Of a DNA stretch of 64,000 nucleotides, positions 25,562-34,192 are shown piece after piece; position 1 is the stretch's first letter, and every line of letters starts with the position of its first letter. The translations under genes were made by a program, and so were the position numbers. Under the pieces are notes generated by a model. It ran no database searches. It had not been told where the DNA came from and saw only the letters and a program-made list of their open reading frames with translations. The DNA is taken from NCBI RefSeq assembly GCF_001270065.2, contig NZ_LFYT02000018.1, positions 1 to 64,000 of the forward strand. The letters run 5' to 3'. Source of the stretch: Limnohabitans planktonicus II-D5. GTDB taxonomy: Bacteria > Pseudomonadota > Gammaproteobacteria > Burkholderiales > Burkholderiaceae_C.

Positions 25562-25616
25562 GCGTCCAAGCATAGCAGCCTGAAGACGGTCAATGCGCAG
25601 CGCTTGGTGAGCCGGG

Positions 25617-25718
25617 AATGCATCTGGATGGCCACGCTTGGCTCGCGCTGACGCGGATGAGGGCTCGATGACACAGGTATGCACTTCTCCTCATTGCGAA
25701 GCGTGGCGATTCAGTGTC
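25617..25718. repeat. GCGA-type repeat, inverted pair
   Basis: GGATGGCCACGCTTGGCTCGCGCTGAC-like sequence at 25625-25651 and the inverted CATTGCGAAGCGTGGCGATTCA at 25694-25715 match the two arms of the repeat at 17563-17625. It occupies the gap upstream of the VOC gene. Confidence 0.5.
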
Positions 25719-26091
25719 ACACCTGGCTGGGGTCGCTCTCCATGGCATCAAACTTCTTGAAGTACTGACGCGCCAGCGCGGCCAATTGCGCATCGCTGGG
25801 GTGGTCGGTGGTGATGCTGTCCACGATGCGCGCACTGGTGACCGGCTCATGGGCGGTGCACCAAGTGCGAAAGTCATGACGCGCCAGCCCCGGGCCTGTG
25901 AGCAGCACTTCATGAGTGCCTTTCAGGGCGGTGACGATGCTTTGGTAAAACGCCACGGCGTCAACGGCTTTACCTTGGTGTTTGTGGTGGCTGCGCGAAT
26001 GAATGCGCTGCGCCTCAACATGCTCACGGTCAAACATGACGACATGGGCCTCTTGGTGGTCCATCCAGACAATGGCGTGAAAAGTACTCAT
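25717..26091 (-). CDS. eRF1/pelota-like small protein ('translational machinery protein')
   Basis: A 124-residue protein starting MSTFHAIVWMDHQEAHVVMFDREH, with a His/Ser/Arg-rich patch (HSRSHHKHQG) and the pattern EVLLTGPGLARHDFRTWC and DHPSDAQLAALARQYFKKFD. This is the layout of a small family often labelled translational machinery protein, which resembles the central domain of eRF1/pelota. It is frequent near stress genes in betaproteobacteria. The ATG at 26091 is preferred, with AAAGGAAG upstream. It follows the DksA/TraR gene by about 22 bp, so co-transcription is likely. Confidence 0.65.
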   Translation of the reverse strand: MSTFHAIVWMDHQEAHVVMFDREHVEAQRIHSRSHHKHQGKAVDAVAFYQSIVTALKGTHEVLLTGPGLARHDFRTWCTAHEPVTSARIVDSITTDHPSDAQLAALARQYFKKFDAMESDPSQV

Positions 26092-26113
26092 GGGACTTCC
26101 TTTGTCAATCAAG

Positions 26114-26485
26114 TCAGCGGCGCTGCTCGGCCACGGTCTGGCAATCGATGCAGCGTTTGGCGGTGGGGTAGGCGTTCAGGCGTGCAGGCGGGATGCTCAC
26201 GCCGCAGTCGATGCACTGTCCGTAGGTGCCCGCCTGAATGCGTTCCAGTGCGGCTTCGATGTCTCCCAGCTCGGCGGTTTCGTGTTCGTTCATGGCGAAC
26301 TCGTCGTCGCGCTCGGAAATGGCCTGGGCCTGGTTGTCAAAACTGCGCACATCGTGCTCAGCGGCCATGTCGGCGCGCGAGACCAAGCCGCCACGTTCTT
26401 GGGCGATGCGCTGCAGCAATTGGGTGCGCTCATGCAAGAGCCGCTCGCGGTGCAAGGGCAGGGGTGGGGTGTGGGATGAAGTCAT
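26114..26485 (-). CDS. TraR/DksA-type zinc finger protein
   Basis: A 123-residue DksA-like protein. The coiled-coil N-terminal half (about residues 10-75) is followed by a four-cysteine zinc finger (CIDCGVSIPPARLNAYPTAK...CIDC). It would enter the RNA polymerase secondary channel and alter initiation, as DksA/TraR proteins do with ppGpp. It is shorter and more divergent than the main DksA, so it is likely an accessory paralogue. It precedes the eRF1-like gene. Confidence 0.88.
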   Translation of the reverse strand: MTSSHTPPLPLHRERLLHERTQLLQRIAQERGGLVSRADMAAEHDVRSFDNQAQAISERDDEFAMNEHETAELGDIEAALERIQAGTYGQCIDCGVSIPPARLNAYPTAKRCIDCQTVAEQRR

Positions 26486-26600
26486 GGCTTCATCCTATGC
26501 GCCTGTGGCGACGCGGTATTGATGTGGGTCAACCCCCACTGCCGCGTGACGTCAGCCACGGGCCGGGGTTGATTCGCATCAGGTGCTCAGCCGCACAGAC

Positions 26601-27251
26601 TCAGCTTTTGGCTTTCATGCGTGACATCATCAATTCCATATTGGCTTTGCGGTCAGCATTGACTTTTTGCATGTGGGGGCGCTCGCCCATCATCTTGAGG
26701 TACTCACGCGCTGGCAATTCAGCCAAAAAGTCTTTGCCGTAAACCAGCTTTGTGGCTCCCGAGATCAGGGGCAAGTGCGTGACGGCTGAGCAGTCGGCCA
26801 AGGTCAGGCTGTCGCCCGCGACAAAGGGCGAGAATTTGGCCAGCTTGGCAAAGGCGGCCACGTTCTTCTCGAGTTGAGCAGCGGTTTTTTCTTTCACTGA
26901 ATCGCTCACCTTGCCGCCAAAGAAGGCTTCGGGGTAGAGGTTGCGTGCGACCAACTCCAGGTGCAGGTCCAGAAACAGCGCCAATTCACGCACCTTGGCG
27001 GCGGCAAACGGGTCGGCAGGCACCAAGGGGTTTTGGGGGTACTTTTGCTCAATGTATTCCAGCATCACGGCTGACTCGCACACCGCGCCGTCTGCCGTTT
27101 TGAGGTAGGGCACTTTGCCCAAAGGGCTGGCTTGGGCATCTGTTGCCCCCACCCAGGCCAGCTCTTCTTCAAAGGGCGCGCCTTTTTCGAGCAAGGCGAA
27201 TTTGACTTTGTTGTAGTAGTTGCTGGCAGAAAAGCCGCAGAGTGTGAGCAT
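26601..27251 (-). CDS. Glutathione S-transferase
   Basis: A 216-residue GST. The thioredoxin-like N-terminal domain (about 1-78) starts MLTLCGFSASNYYNKVKFALLEKG and has the cis-Pro in GKVPYLKTADG and the ESAVMLEYIE gamma-glutamyl motif. The helical C-terminal domain has FVAGDSLTLADCSAVTHLPL. The ATG at 27251 has GGAG upstream and matches family starts; a Met six codons earlier is an alternative. It is a single gene and its substrate is unknown. Confidence 0.9.
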   Translation of the reverse strand: MLTLCGFSASNYYNKVKFALLEKGAPFEEELAWVGATDAQASPLGKVPYLKTADGAVCESAVMLEYIEQKYPQNPLVPADPFAAAKVRELALFLDLHLELVARNLYPEAFFGGKVSDSVKEKTAAQLEKNVAAFAKLAKFSPFVAGDSLTLADCSAVTHLPLISGATKLVYGKDFLAELPAREYLKMMGERPHMQKVNADRKANMELMMSRMKAKS

Positions 27252-27351
27252 GGGGGTCTCCAGTTGCATGAAAAAATACCAAAGATTAGCCCATGGTGCG
27301 GTGCCAAAGAGTCACCAAGATGCCTGCAAGCCCATTTCGATCAAGTCTGGG

Positions 27352-28425
27352 TCAGCGTCGAAACCAGCGCATGGACAGGCCCATCGCCAGCAAAGCCATG
27401 ACACCGGCCAGCGCCGCCAGCAAGCCAGTGATTTCGGTGTCACGCCGCTCGAGCGTGAATTTGGATGAAAGGTGCTGGTAAATCTTGGCCAGTTCGCTGG
27501 CGTTTGTGGCCCTGAAAAACTCGGCACCTGTGGTCTCGGCCACTTTTTGCAAGGCCTCTTCATCGACCTTGGCATAAAAAGAAAAGCCCTCCAAACCGGG
27601 TATGAAGCCATTGGGCGTGCCAAAGGCCACGGTGTACACACGCACCCCCTTGGAAGCCGCCCACTTGGCCACCTCGACCGGATCAGGTCCTGTGGTGCGA
27701 CGCCCATCGGACAACAAAATCACCGCACCGGCCGTGTACGAACCCACAGGAACTGGTTTGGAGGGCTCTGTGGCCCCCTGCGCAGGACGCTGGTCCAGCG
27801 AACGCCCCGCCGGCCCACCGCCTTGCGTCACCAGGCTGCCCGACTTGAACTCTGCGCCATACAACACCGACTCCAGGTCAATGGCCGATTCGGGCAACAA
27901 GGTGTTCAGGGCCACCAGCAAGCCGCTGCCGGTGGCTGTGCCGCGCTGGAGCTGAAAGCCATCGATGGCGGTCAACAAGGCTTCTTTCTGGTCCGTTACG
28001 CCTTGGACCAGCTGGGCGTTGCCCGCAAAAGACACCACGGCCACGCGCACATGGCCTGGCAGTTCTTGCAAAAAGGATTTGGCCGCCTGCTGGGCCGCGA
28101 CGATGCGGTTGGGCGGCACGTCTTCGGCCAGCATGCTGCGCGACACGTCCATGGCCAGTACCAGGGTCAGGTAGTCGGCAGGCAAAGAGATCCGGGCACT
28201 GGGTCTGGCTGTGCCCAGCAACACCAAGGTCAAGGCGCACAAGAGCAAAGCGGGGGGGATGTGCCTGCGAATCCGGTGCCCTGGACCTAAGGCGGGCCGA
28301 ATCAGGTCCAGGCTGGAATAACGCACCACCGCAGTGCGTTTGCGGCGCAAAGCCCGGATGTAGCCCACCACCAACAGGGGGATCAACAGCAATAGCCAAA
28401 GCAGCTCGGGCCAGATAAAGTGCAT
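27352..28425 (-). CDS. VWA-domain membrane protein (BatA-like), copy 1
   Basis: A 357-residue membrane protein. Two N-terminal hydrophobic segments (about 5-24 and 57-72) precede a von Willebrand A domain with the MIDAS motif D93-x-S95-x-S97 (AMDVSRSM) and TGSG and LLSDGR patterns. A C-terminal membrane helix (LLAALAGVMALLAMGLSM) completes the BatA/BatB-like layout. It is paralogous to the gene at 31525 and transcribed away from it. VWA proteins of this type work with MoxR ATPases in envelope protein folding or complex assembly. The ATG at 28425 starts just before the first segment. Confidence 0.88.
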   Translation of the reverse strand: MHFIWPELLWLLLLIPLLVVGYIRALRRKRTAVVRYSSLDLIRPALGPGHRIRRHIPPALLLCALTLVLLGTARPSARISLPADYLTLVLAMDVSRSMLAEDVPPNRIVAAQQAAKSFLQELPGHVRVAVVSFAGNAQLVQGVTDQKEALLTAIDGFQLQRGTATGSGLLVALNTLLPESAIDLESVLYGAEFKSGSLVTQGGGPAGRSLDQRPAQGATEPSKPVPVGSYTAGAVILLSDGRRTTGPDPVEVAKWAASKGVRVYTVAFGTPNGFIPGLEGFSFYAKVDEEALQKVAETTGAEFFRATNASELAKIYQHLSSKFTLERRDTEITGLLAALAGVMALLAMGLSMRWFRR

Positions 28426-28480
28426 GTTGTGTGGCGTGCAATGAAGTCTGGCCACTGTATCACCGAAGGCCCCAACAACG

Positions 28481-29404
28481 ATGAAACGCGCCGCTCTCTA
28501 CAGCCGAAAGCCTTCTGCACAAGGGGCTGACAGACTGCCTACAGCAGCGGCAACAGCGGCTGTCATGCATCCACCCGTGAAGGCTTCCCACAGCGCCAGC
28601 CGCATCACCCAAGGCTTGCAGCGCCTGCCCCTTTGGGCGGCTTTACTGCTGTGCGCCTTGCTCAGCGCCTCGCTCACTTGGGCCCTGACCCGGCAGGTGG
28701 GTGCGCCGCAGCGGCTGACTCAGGATGACATCAACGCAGCGGTGCTGCACACCCTGAACACCCAAGAGCTGCCTTCGCGGGCCGCCCGTGCCGCGCAGCT
28801 GATCGCGCCTTCGGTGGTGCGCGTTCGCACCCAGGACGAGGACAAGAAAAACCCCAAAGGCGAGATGCAAAACACCGGCGTGGGCTCGGGTGTGGTGATC
28901 TCGGAAGAAGGCGTCATCCTGACCAACTTGCATGTGGTGCAAGGCGCCAAGCGCATCCAGGTCACTTTTGCCGATGGCACGGAATCGGAAGCACTGGTGA
29001 TCGGCGTGCAACCTGAAAACGATCTGGCCGTGATCAAGGCCAAGCGTCTGCCCGACGACCTGCAGCCCGCCACGTTGGGGAGCAGCCAAAACCTTCAACC
29101 CGGTGACGAAGTGGTGGCTGTGGGCTTTCCCTTTGGCATCGGCCCCTCGGTCTCGGCCGGTGTGGTCTCGGGGCTGAATCGGTCGTTTGGCTCCGAGGGG
29201 CAAACCATGATGCGCGGCCTGATCCAGGCCGATGCCGCTGCCAACCCTGGCAACTCGGGCGGGCCACTCATCAACATGGCCGGAGAGGTGGTCGGCATTG
29301 TGACCGCCATCCTCAACCCCACCTCGGCCCGTACCTTCATTGGCATCGTGTTTGCCGCCACCATCGAAAGCGCAGGCGGCGGCATGGGCATGCCGCCATT
29401 TTGA
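28481..29404 (+). CDS. Membrane-anchored HtrA-like serine protease without PDZ domain
   Basis: A 307-residue trypsin-like protease. A membrane segment lies at about 50-70 after a long cytosolic tail. The catalytic triad is H151 (TNLHVVQG), D181 (ENDLAVIKA) and S259 (NPGNSGGPL). Only about 48 residues follow the active Ser, so no PDZ domain is present, unlike DegP/DegS. It starts 55 bp from the divergent VWA gene and is followed 36 bp later by moxR. A role with MoxR and VWA proteins in envelope quality control is inference from position. Confidence 0.88.
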   Translation: MKRAALYSRKPSAQGADRLPTAAATAAVMHPPVKASHSASRITQGLQRLPLWAALLLCALLSASLTWALTRQVGAPQRLTQDDINAAVLHTLNTQELPSRAARAAQLIAPSVVRVRTQDEDKKNPKGEMQNTGVGSGVVISEEGVILTNLHVVQGAKRIQVTFADGTESEALVIGVQPENDLAVIKAKRLPDDLQPATLGSSQNLQPGDEVVAVGFPFGIGPSVSAGVVSGLNRSFGSEGQTMMRGLIQADAAANPGNSGGPLINMAGEVVGIVTAILNPTSARTFIGIVFAATIESAGGGMGMPPF

Positions 29405-29440
29405 TTTTTGATGACCCACCCGATCTGAAAGGCTTTGTGC

Positions 29441-30490
29441 ATGAACCCCTCTGAATTGGCATGGAACCAGGGCCAGACTCCTCCCAGCGCTGCCGTCAAC
29501 GCCGCGCTGATGGAACGCGTGCTCTACGAAGTCAAACGTGTGGTGGTTGGGCAAGACGCTTTCCTCGAACGCATCTTGGTGGCCATCCTGGCGCAAGGTC
29601 ACTTGCTGATTGAAGGCGTGCCGGGGCTGGCCAAAACACTCACCGTGAACACGTTTGCAAAAACCGTGAGTGGCAGCTTCAAGCGAATTCAATTCACCCC
29701 TGATTTGCTGCCCGCTGATTTGGTGGGCACGCGCATCTTCAACCCCAAAACCAGCGAATTCAGCACCGTGCTGGGGCCGGTGTTTGCCAACTTGCTGCTG
29801 GCCGATGAAATCAACCGCGCCCCCGCCAAAGTGCAAAGCGCCTTGCTCGAAGTCATGCAAGAACGGCAAGTGACGATTGCAGGCGAAACCCATGCGGTGC
29901 CCCGCCCCTTTTTGGTGATGGCCACACAAAACCCGATCGAGACCGAAGGCACCTACCCCCTGCCTGAAGCGCAGGTGGACCGCTTCATGATGAAGGTGCT
30001 GGTGGGCTACCCCACCGAGGAAGAAGAGTTCGTGATCGTGCAGCGCGTGACCGGTATGCCCGCCACCGCAGCGGCCGTGGCCGACACCGCACAACTCATG
30101 GCGCTGCAAGCTCAGTGCCGCCAAGGCTATGTCGACCCGGCCCTGGTGCAGTACGCGGTCAAGCTGGTGGCCGCCACGCGCGATCCGGTGCGCTGCGGCT
30201 TGCCCGAACTGGCACCCTATTTGACCTTTGGTGCCAGCCCCCGCGCCACCATTTCCCTGATCGAAGGCGCACGGGCGCTGGCCTTTTTGCGCGGTCGTCC
30301 CTACGCGCTGCCGCAAGACCTGATCGACCTGGTGCCCGACGTGCTGCGCCACCGCCTGGTGCTGAGCTACGAAGCCTTGTCCGAGGGCATGACTGCCGAT
30401 GCGCTGATCCTGAAAATCCTGCAGGCCGTGCCCGCCCCGAGTAAACCCCTGGACCGCCATGTTCAGCTGGCTGCGCAAGAAGCGAACTGA
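29441..30490 (+). CDS. MoxR-family AAA ATPase
   Basis: A 349-residue MoxR ATPase. Walker A is GVPGLAKT (59-66), Walker B is in LLLADEINRAPAKVQSALLEVMQE, and sensor 1 is ATQNPIETEGTYPLPEAQ. MoxR proteins act as chaperones that load metal ions or activate partner complexes, usually with VWA proteins. The ATG at 29441 was chosen. The end overlaps the DUF58 gene start by 32 bp, so the two are translated together. Confidence 0.94.
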   Translation: MNPSELAWNQGQTPPSAAVNAALMERVLYEVKRVVVGQDAFLERILVAILAQGHLLIEGVPGLAKTLTVNTFAKTVSGSFKRIQFTPDLLPADLVGTRIFNPKTSEFSTVLGPVFANLLLADEINRAPAKVQSALLEVMQERQVTIAGETHAVPRPFLVMATQNPIETEGTYPLPEAQVDRFMMKVLVGYPTEEEEFVIVQRVTGMPATAAAVADTAQLMALQAQCRQGYVDPALVQYAVKLVAATRDPVRCGLPELAPYLTFGASPRATISLIEGARALAFLRGRPYALPQDLIDLVPDVLRHRLVLSYEALSEGMTADALILKILQAVPAPSKPLDRHVQLAAQEAN

Positions 30491-31532
30491 AGCCACTGCG
30501 GCCGCTGGCAGCGGCCAGCCCCAGGCTGCGGTGACGGGTGCGCCCGGCGCAGACACGCCATGGCCCAATGCAGTGCAATGGTTGCAGCGCCTGGAATGGA
30601 CCGTACTCAAAAGGCTCGACGGCCAACTGCAAGGCGATTACCGCAGCCTGTTTCGCGGCAGCGGCCTGGTGCTGGCCGATTTGCGCGAATACCAGGCGCA
30701 CGACGACGTGCGCCACATCGACTGGAACGTGACCGCCCGCATGCAGACCCCGTATGTGCGCGAACACCAGGAAGACCGCGAAATCGCCGCCTGGTTTGTG
30801 GTCGACCTGTCTGCCTCGGTGGCTTTTGGCTCGGGCCCCACCAGCAAACGGCAGCTGGCCTGCAGCATCGTGACGGTGTTGTCCAAGCTGCTGTCGCAAC
30901 ACGGCAACCGGGTGGGCCTGATGCTGTTCACCGGTCAAGACCGTGCCCACAGCGTGGTGCCCGCCCGTTCGGGCAGGCGGCATTTGCTGCACATCGTGCA
31001 CCAGATGCTGCAGGCGGGCCAAACCCCAGCAAATGCCAGCGCCGTGCAGACCAGCGCGCTGGGGCCGTGGCTGGCGCAGGCCCAGTCGGTGCTCAAACGC
31101 CGCTCGGCGGTGTTTGTGGTGTCCGACTTCATCAGCCCCGCCGGCTGGGAAAAACCTCTGGCTCAGTTGGCCCGGCGTCATGAGGTGGTGGCGGTGCGTC
31201 TGCGCGACCCGCTGGAGATGGCCTGGCCTGACAACACCGGCATGCTGCTGGTGCAAGACGCGGAGTCGGGTGAGCAGCTTTTGGTGGATGGCAACGATGC
31301 GGCTTTCCGACAGCGTTTTGCTCAGCAGGCTCAAGAACGTGAAGCCGTTTTACTGGAGAGCCTTTCCCAAGCCGGTGTGGACTGCCTGGAGCTGAACACC
31401 GACGAAGCGATGGACCAGGCCCTGCTGCGTTTTGCTCAGCTGCGCAAACGCGCCAGCCAGTTGAGCACCGGTGGCCGTGCGGCCCCCGTGGGCAGCTCTG
31501 CTCACCTTCAAGCCGGGGGTGTTCATGCCTGA
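30459..31532 (+). CDS. DUF58 domain protein
   Basis: A 357-residue protein of the DUF58 family, standard partner of MoxR and VWA proteins. The core signature is DFRGSGLVLADLREYQAHDDVRHIDWN-like at about 67-90, followed by a VWA-like half (WFVVDLSASVAFGSG, VFVVSDFISP). The N-terminal 40 residues are basic then Ala/Gly rich. It overlaps moxR upstream and the VWA gene downstream by 8 bp. It has no clear membrane segment. Its biochemical role is unknown. Confidence 0.88.
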   Translation: MFSWLRKKRTEATAAAGSGQPQAAVTGAPGADTPWPNAVQWLQRLEWTVLKRLDGQLQGDYRSLFRGSGLVLADLREYQAHDDVRHIDWNVTARMQTPYVREHQEDREIAAWFVVDLSASVAFGSGPTSKRQLACSIVTVLSKLLSQHGNRVGLMLFTGQDRAHSVVPARSGRRHLLHIVHQMLQAGQTPANASAVQTSALGPWLAQAQSVLKRRSAVFVVSDFISPAGWEKPLAQLARRHEVVAVRLRDPLEMAWPDNTGMLLVQDAESGEQLLVDGNDAAFRQRFAQQAQEREAVLLESLSQAGVDCLELNTDEAMDQALLRFAQLRKRASQLSTGGRAAPVGSSAHLQAGGVHA

Positions 31533-32625
31533 ATGGCACTCGATTCAGTTCGTCTGGCCGCGCCTGTTGTGGCTGCTGGCAAGTTTGCCGTTGTGGCTGG
31601 GCCTTTACATCGCCTGGCAACGCCGTGGCGTGCAGCGGGCATGGCCCTCGGCCAGCATGAACACCGGTGCGACCAACTTCCGCGTCACGCGCCATGCCCC
31701 GGCGCTGCTGGTGCTGCTGGGCCTGGCCGGGATGATGGTGGGGATCGCCAGGCCTCAGGCCATCTTGCTTTTGCCCAGCCGCATTGACACCGTGATGCTG
31801 GCCATCGACAGCTCGGGCAGCATGCGCGCTACCGATGTGCAGCCCAGTCGGATTGAAGCCGCTCAGGCCGCTGCCAAAGGCTTTGTGCTGGGGCAACCTG
31901 GCCAAGTCAAGTTGGGCGTGGTCAGCGTGGCGGGGGCGGCTGCGCTGGTGCAGGCGCCCACCGACCAACGCGACCTGGTCATTCAGGCCATCGAGCAGCT
32001 GAGCCTGCAACCCGGCTCGGCCTTGGGCAGCGGCATTGTGATTGCGCTGCACGCCATGCTGCCTGGCTCGGGTCTGGACGTGCGTGGTCTGATCGACGGC
32101 GAGACCAGCCCACAGCCCACAAGCGGTGCGCCCCTGGGCGGCTCACCAACCGCTCCTTCAGAAACAGCGGGCACACAGGGCGCAGCTACCCCCAAACCGG
32201 TCAGCCTGCCCAAAGTGCCGCCCGGCTCCAACACCGCAGCGGCCATCGTGCTGCTCAGCGATGGCCAAAGCAATGTCGGGCCTGACGCCCTCAAAATGGC
32301 CCAGGTGGCGGCCGACTTGGGGGTGCGCGTTTACACCGTGGGGCTGGGCACGGCGCAAGGCACGGTGCTCAAAGCCCAAGGCATGCAAATGCGGGTCAAG
32401 CTGGACGAGGCCAGCTTGAAAAAAATCGCCGAAATCACCAAGGCTGAATACTTCAGCGCCGACAAGCGCGAGGACCTGCTGCAGATTTACCAATCGCTCA
32501 GCAGCAAGATCGTGCTCAAAAAGCATCGGCGCACCGAGGTCTCTGCCTTGTGCGCTTTGCTGGGCATGCTGCTGGTGTGCTGGGGCTGCGCCTGGGTCTG
32601 GTGGCGACACGGCCGGATCGTTTGA
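31525..32625 (+). CDS. VWA-domain membrane protein (BatA-like), copy 2
   Basis: A 366-residue membrane protein with N-terminal segments at about 13-31 and 58-74, a VWA domain with the MIDAS D95-x-S97-x-S99 (AIDSSGSM), an inserted Pro/Ser/Thr-rich stretch around 190-230, and a C-terminal helix (LCALLGMLLVCWGCAWVWW). The ATG at 31525 overlaps the DUF58 stop. It is a paralogue of the protein at 27352; the two share the same layout and the closing YQxLSSK pattern. It closes the moxR operon. Confidence 0.88.
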   Translation: MPEWHSIQFVWPRLLWLLASLPLWLGLYIAWQRRGVQRAWPSASMNTGATNFRVTRHAPALLVLLGLAGMMVGIARPQAILLLPSRIDTVMLAIDSSGSMRATDVQPSRIEAAQAAAKGFVLGQPGQVKLGVVSVAGAAALVQAPTDQRDLVIQAIEQLSLQPGSALGSGIVIALHAMLPGSGLDVRGLIDGETSPQPTSGAPLGGSPTAPSETAGTQGAATPKPVSLPKVPPGSNTAAAIVLLSDGQSNVGPDALKMAQVAADLGVRVYTVGLGTAQGTVLKAQGMQMRVKLDEASLKKIAEITKAEYFSADKREDLLQIYQSLSSKIVLKKHRRTEVSALCALLGMLLVCWGCAWVWWRHGRIV

Positions 32626-32704
32626 GTCTGTAGATGTTTGCCGGTACCCCTTCTCATCCAGGTTCTGCGCGGTTGCCGGAGCCTTCAGTGCCATAATTCG
32701 CGCC

Positions 32705-33082
32705 ATGTTCAGCCTGCAATCCCTGCGCAACGCCCATCGCCTCACCCGCTTCGTGCTGGTGTGGTTTGCGTTGTTTGTCGGGGCGGCGGTGGCCTCGCCC
32801 TTGGTCAAGACCGAAGCCGTGCATCTGGTTTGCACCGCCATCGGTGGCGTCAAGCTGGTGCAGTCTGATGCCGCTGGCGATGATGTGGGCGGTGCGGCAA
32901 TGCGCACCGCGCTGGACTGCCCTGCCTGCCTGCCCTTGATCGCGCCCCCTGTGGCCGACGTGCTGGCCCCCTTGCCACTGGGCAACTTGTCTCACGTCTT
33001 GCAGCACTTGCCTGCTGCCCGGCTGGCCAGTTTGCTGGGCCAGCCCTGGCAAGCCCGCGCACCCCCTGTCTTTTTTGCCTGA
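32705..33082 (+). CDS. DUF2946 family protein, copy 1
   Basis: A 125-residue protein with an N-terminal hydrophobic segment (FVLVWFALFVGAAVASPL) acting as signal or anchor, a lone VC in HLVCTAIGG, and a DCPACLPL motif. This Cys pattern is that of DUF2946 proteins, found with copper chaperones and TonB receptors. It precedes the PCuAC gene and resembles the protein at 33734. Probably periplasmic or membrane-attached with a metal-related role; that role is inference. Confidence 0.75.
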   Translation: MFSLQSLRNAHRLTRFVLVWFALFVGAAVASPLVKTEAVHLVCTAIGGVKLVQSDAAGDDVGGAAMRTALDCPACLPLIAPPVADVLAPLPLGNLSHVLQHLPAARLASLLGQPWQARAPPVFFA

Positions 33083-33216
33083 AACACCGTCCCCTCAACA
33101 GCTTGGGGGCTGAGTCGGTTTCGGCGTCTACCTGTGCTTGAGCACCCCGTTCAAGGGGCTGGCTGTGCGCACTGTCTGTGTCTTTTCATTTGTTCACCAC
33201 CCATCAGGAGTGTTTC

Positions 33217-33696
33217 ATGTCTCGTCTCGTTTTGTCTGTGTCTGCCGTGTTCGTTTCATTGACCGTGTCCTTGGCTGCGCAAGCCCAGGTCACTGTCAAA
33301 GACGCCTGGGTGCGCGCCACCGTGCCCCAGCAAAAGGCCACCGGTGCCTTCATGCAACTGCAGTCGGCGCAAGACGCCAAGCTGATTTCGGCCCAATCGC
33401 CCGTGGCCGGTGTGGTCGAGGTGCACGAGATGGCCATGGACGGCGGTGTCATGAAAATGCGTGCGGTGCCCAGCCTGGCCTTGCCCGCTGGCAAAGCAGT
33501 CGACCTCAAGCCTGGTGGTTACCACGTCATGCTGATGGACCTGAAAGGCCAGGTCAAAGACGGTGACACCGTGCCCGTGACCCTGGTGGTCGAGGGCAAG
33601 GACGGCAAGCGCCAGTCTGTGGAATTGAAAGTGCCTGCGCGTACGGCTGCGGCACCGGCCATGAACCACGGCGCAGGTCAAATGCACAAGCATTGA
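33217..33696 (+). CDS. PCu(A)C periplasmic copper chaperone
   Basis: A 159-residue secreted copper chaperone. The signal peptide is MSRLVLSVSAVFVSLTVSLA, cut after AQA. The copper-binding motif H(M)X10MX21HXM is complete: H70, M81, H103 and M105. A C-terminal His/Met tail (MNHGAGQMHKH) may add a site. Such proteins deliver Cu(I) to cytochrome oxidase CuA. It lies between two DUF2946 genes and ahead of a TonB receptor, consistent with copper uptake and delivery. Confidence 0.92.
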   Translation: MSRLVLSVSAVFVSLTVSLAAQAQVTVKDAWVRATVPQQKATGAFMQLQSAQDAKLISAQSPVAGVVEVHEMAMDGGVMKMRAVPSLALPAGKAVDLKPGGYHVMLMDLKGQVKDGDTVPVTLVVEGKDGKRQSVELKVPARTAAAPAMNHGAGQMHKH

Positions 33697-33733
33697 TCGG
33701 TCTGAACGCTGACCTCAGACCTTTGACCTGCCC

Positions 33734-34096
33734 ATGACCAGAACCTCATGCCCGCTGCGCCGTCTGGCCCGCCTTGTGCTGGTCTGGTACGTGCTGTTTG
33801 TGGGGGTGTCGGTTTTGGCCGCCACGCTGCAACCCAAAACCTTGGAGGTGGTGTGCTCCAGCATGGGCATCATGAAAGTGGTGGTGCAAGGCGAGGGCGG
33901 TGACACTCAGGTGCGCGCCAGCATGGACTGCCCACTGTGCGCCCACGCCACGCCAGCACTGCCGCCGCCCATGGTGGCCGATCTGGCCCATCTGCCCGAT
34001 GCCCGCTCGCACATCGTGCAGCGTCTGCCAGAGGCCGTGCTGATCGCACGCACGGCCCCGCCTTTGCCCTCTCGCGGGCCGCCTGTTTTCAATTGA
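33734..34096 (+). CDS. DUF2946 family protein, copy 2
   Basis: A 120-residue protein with the same layout as the one at 32705: N-terminal segment (RLVLVWYVLFVGVSVLAATL), EVVCSSMGIMKVVVQG, and MDCPLCAHATP. The pair are paralogues flanking the copper chaperone. A Met-rich patch (SMGIMK) fits copper binding. It starts 37 bp after the chaperone stop and 96 bp before the TonB receptor, so one operon is likely. Confidence 0.75.
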   Translation: MTRTSCPLRRLARLVLVWYVLFVGVSVLAATLQPKTLEVVCSSMGIMKVVVQGEGGDTQVRASMDCPLCAHATPALPPPMVADLAHLPDARSHIVQRLPEAVLIARTAPPLPSRGPPVFN

Positions 34097-34192
34097 TCCG
34101 TTCTTAACTGGGCTGCGCACCGCCAGGTGCTCGGCGCTTGTTGTCACTGCTGCCCTGTGTGCTGGCAGTGATTGATCGATTGAAAACTTGCC

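Noticed and set aside
28643..30610. Long open frame (655 codons) on the minus strand
   Set aside because: Antisense of the protease and moxR genes, which have clear motifs and ribosome-binding sites; the antisense product resembles nothing.
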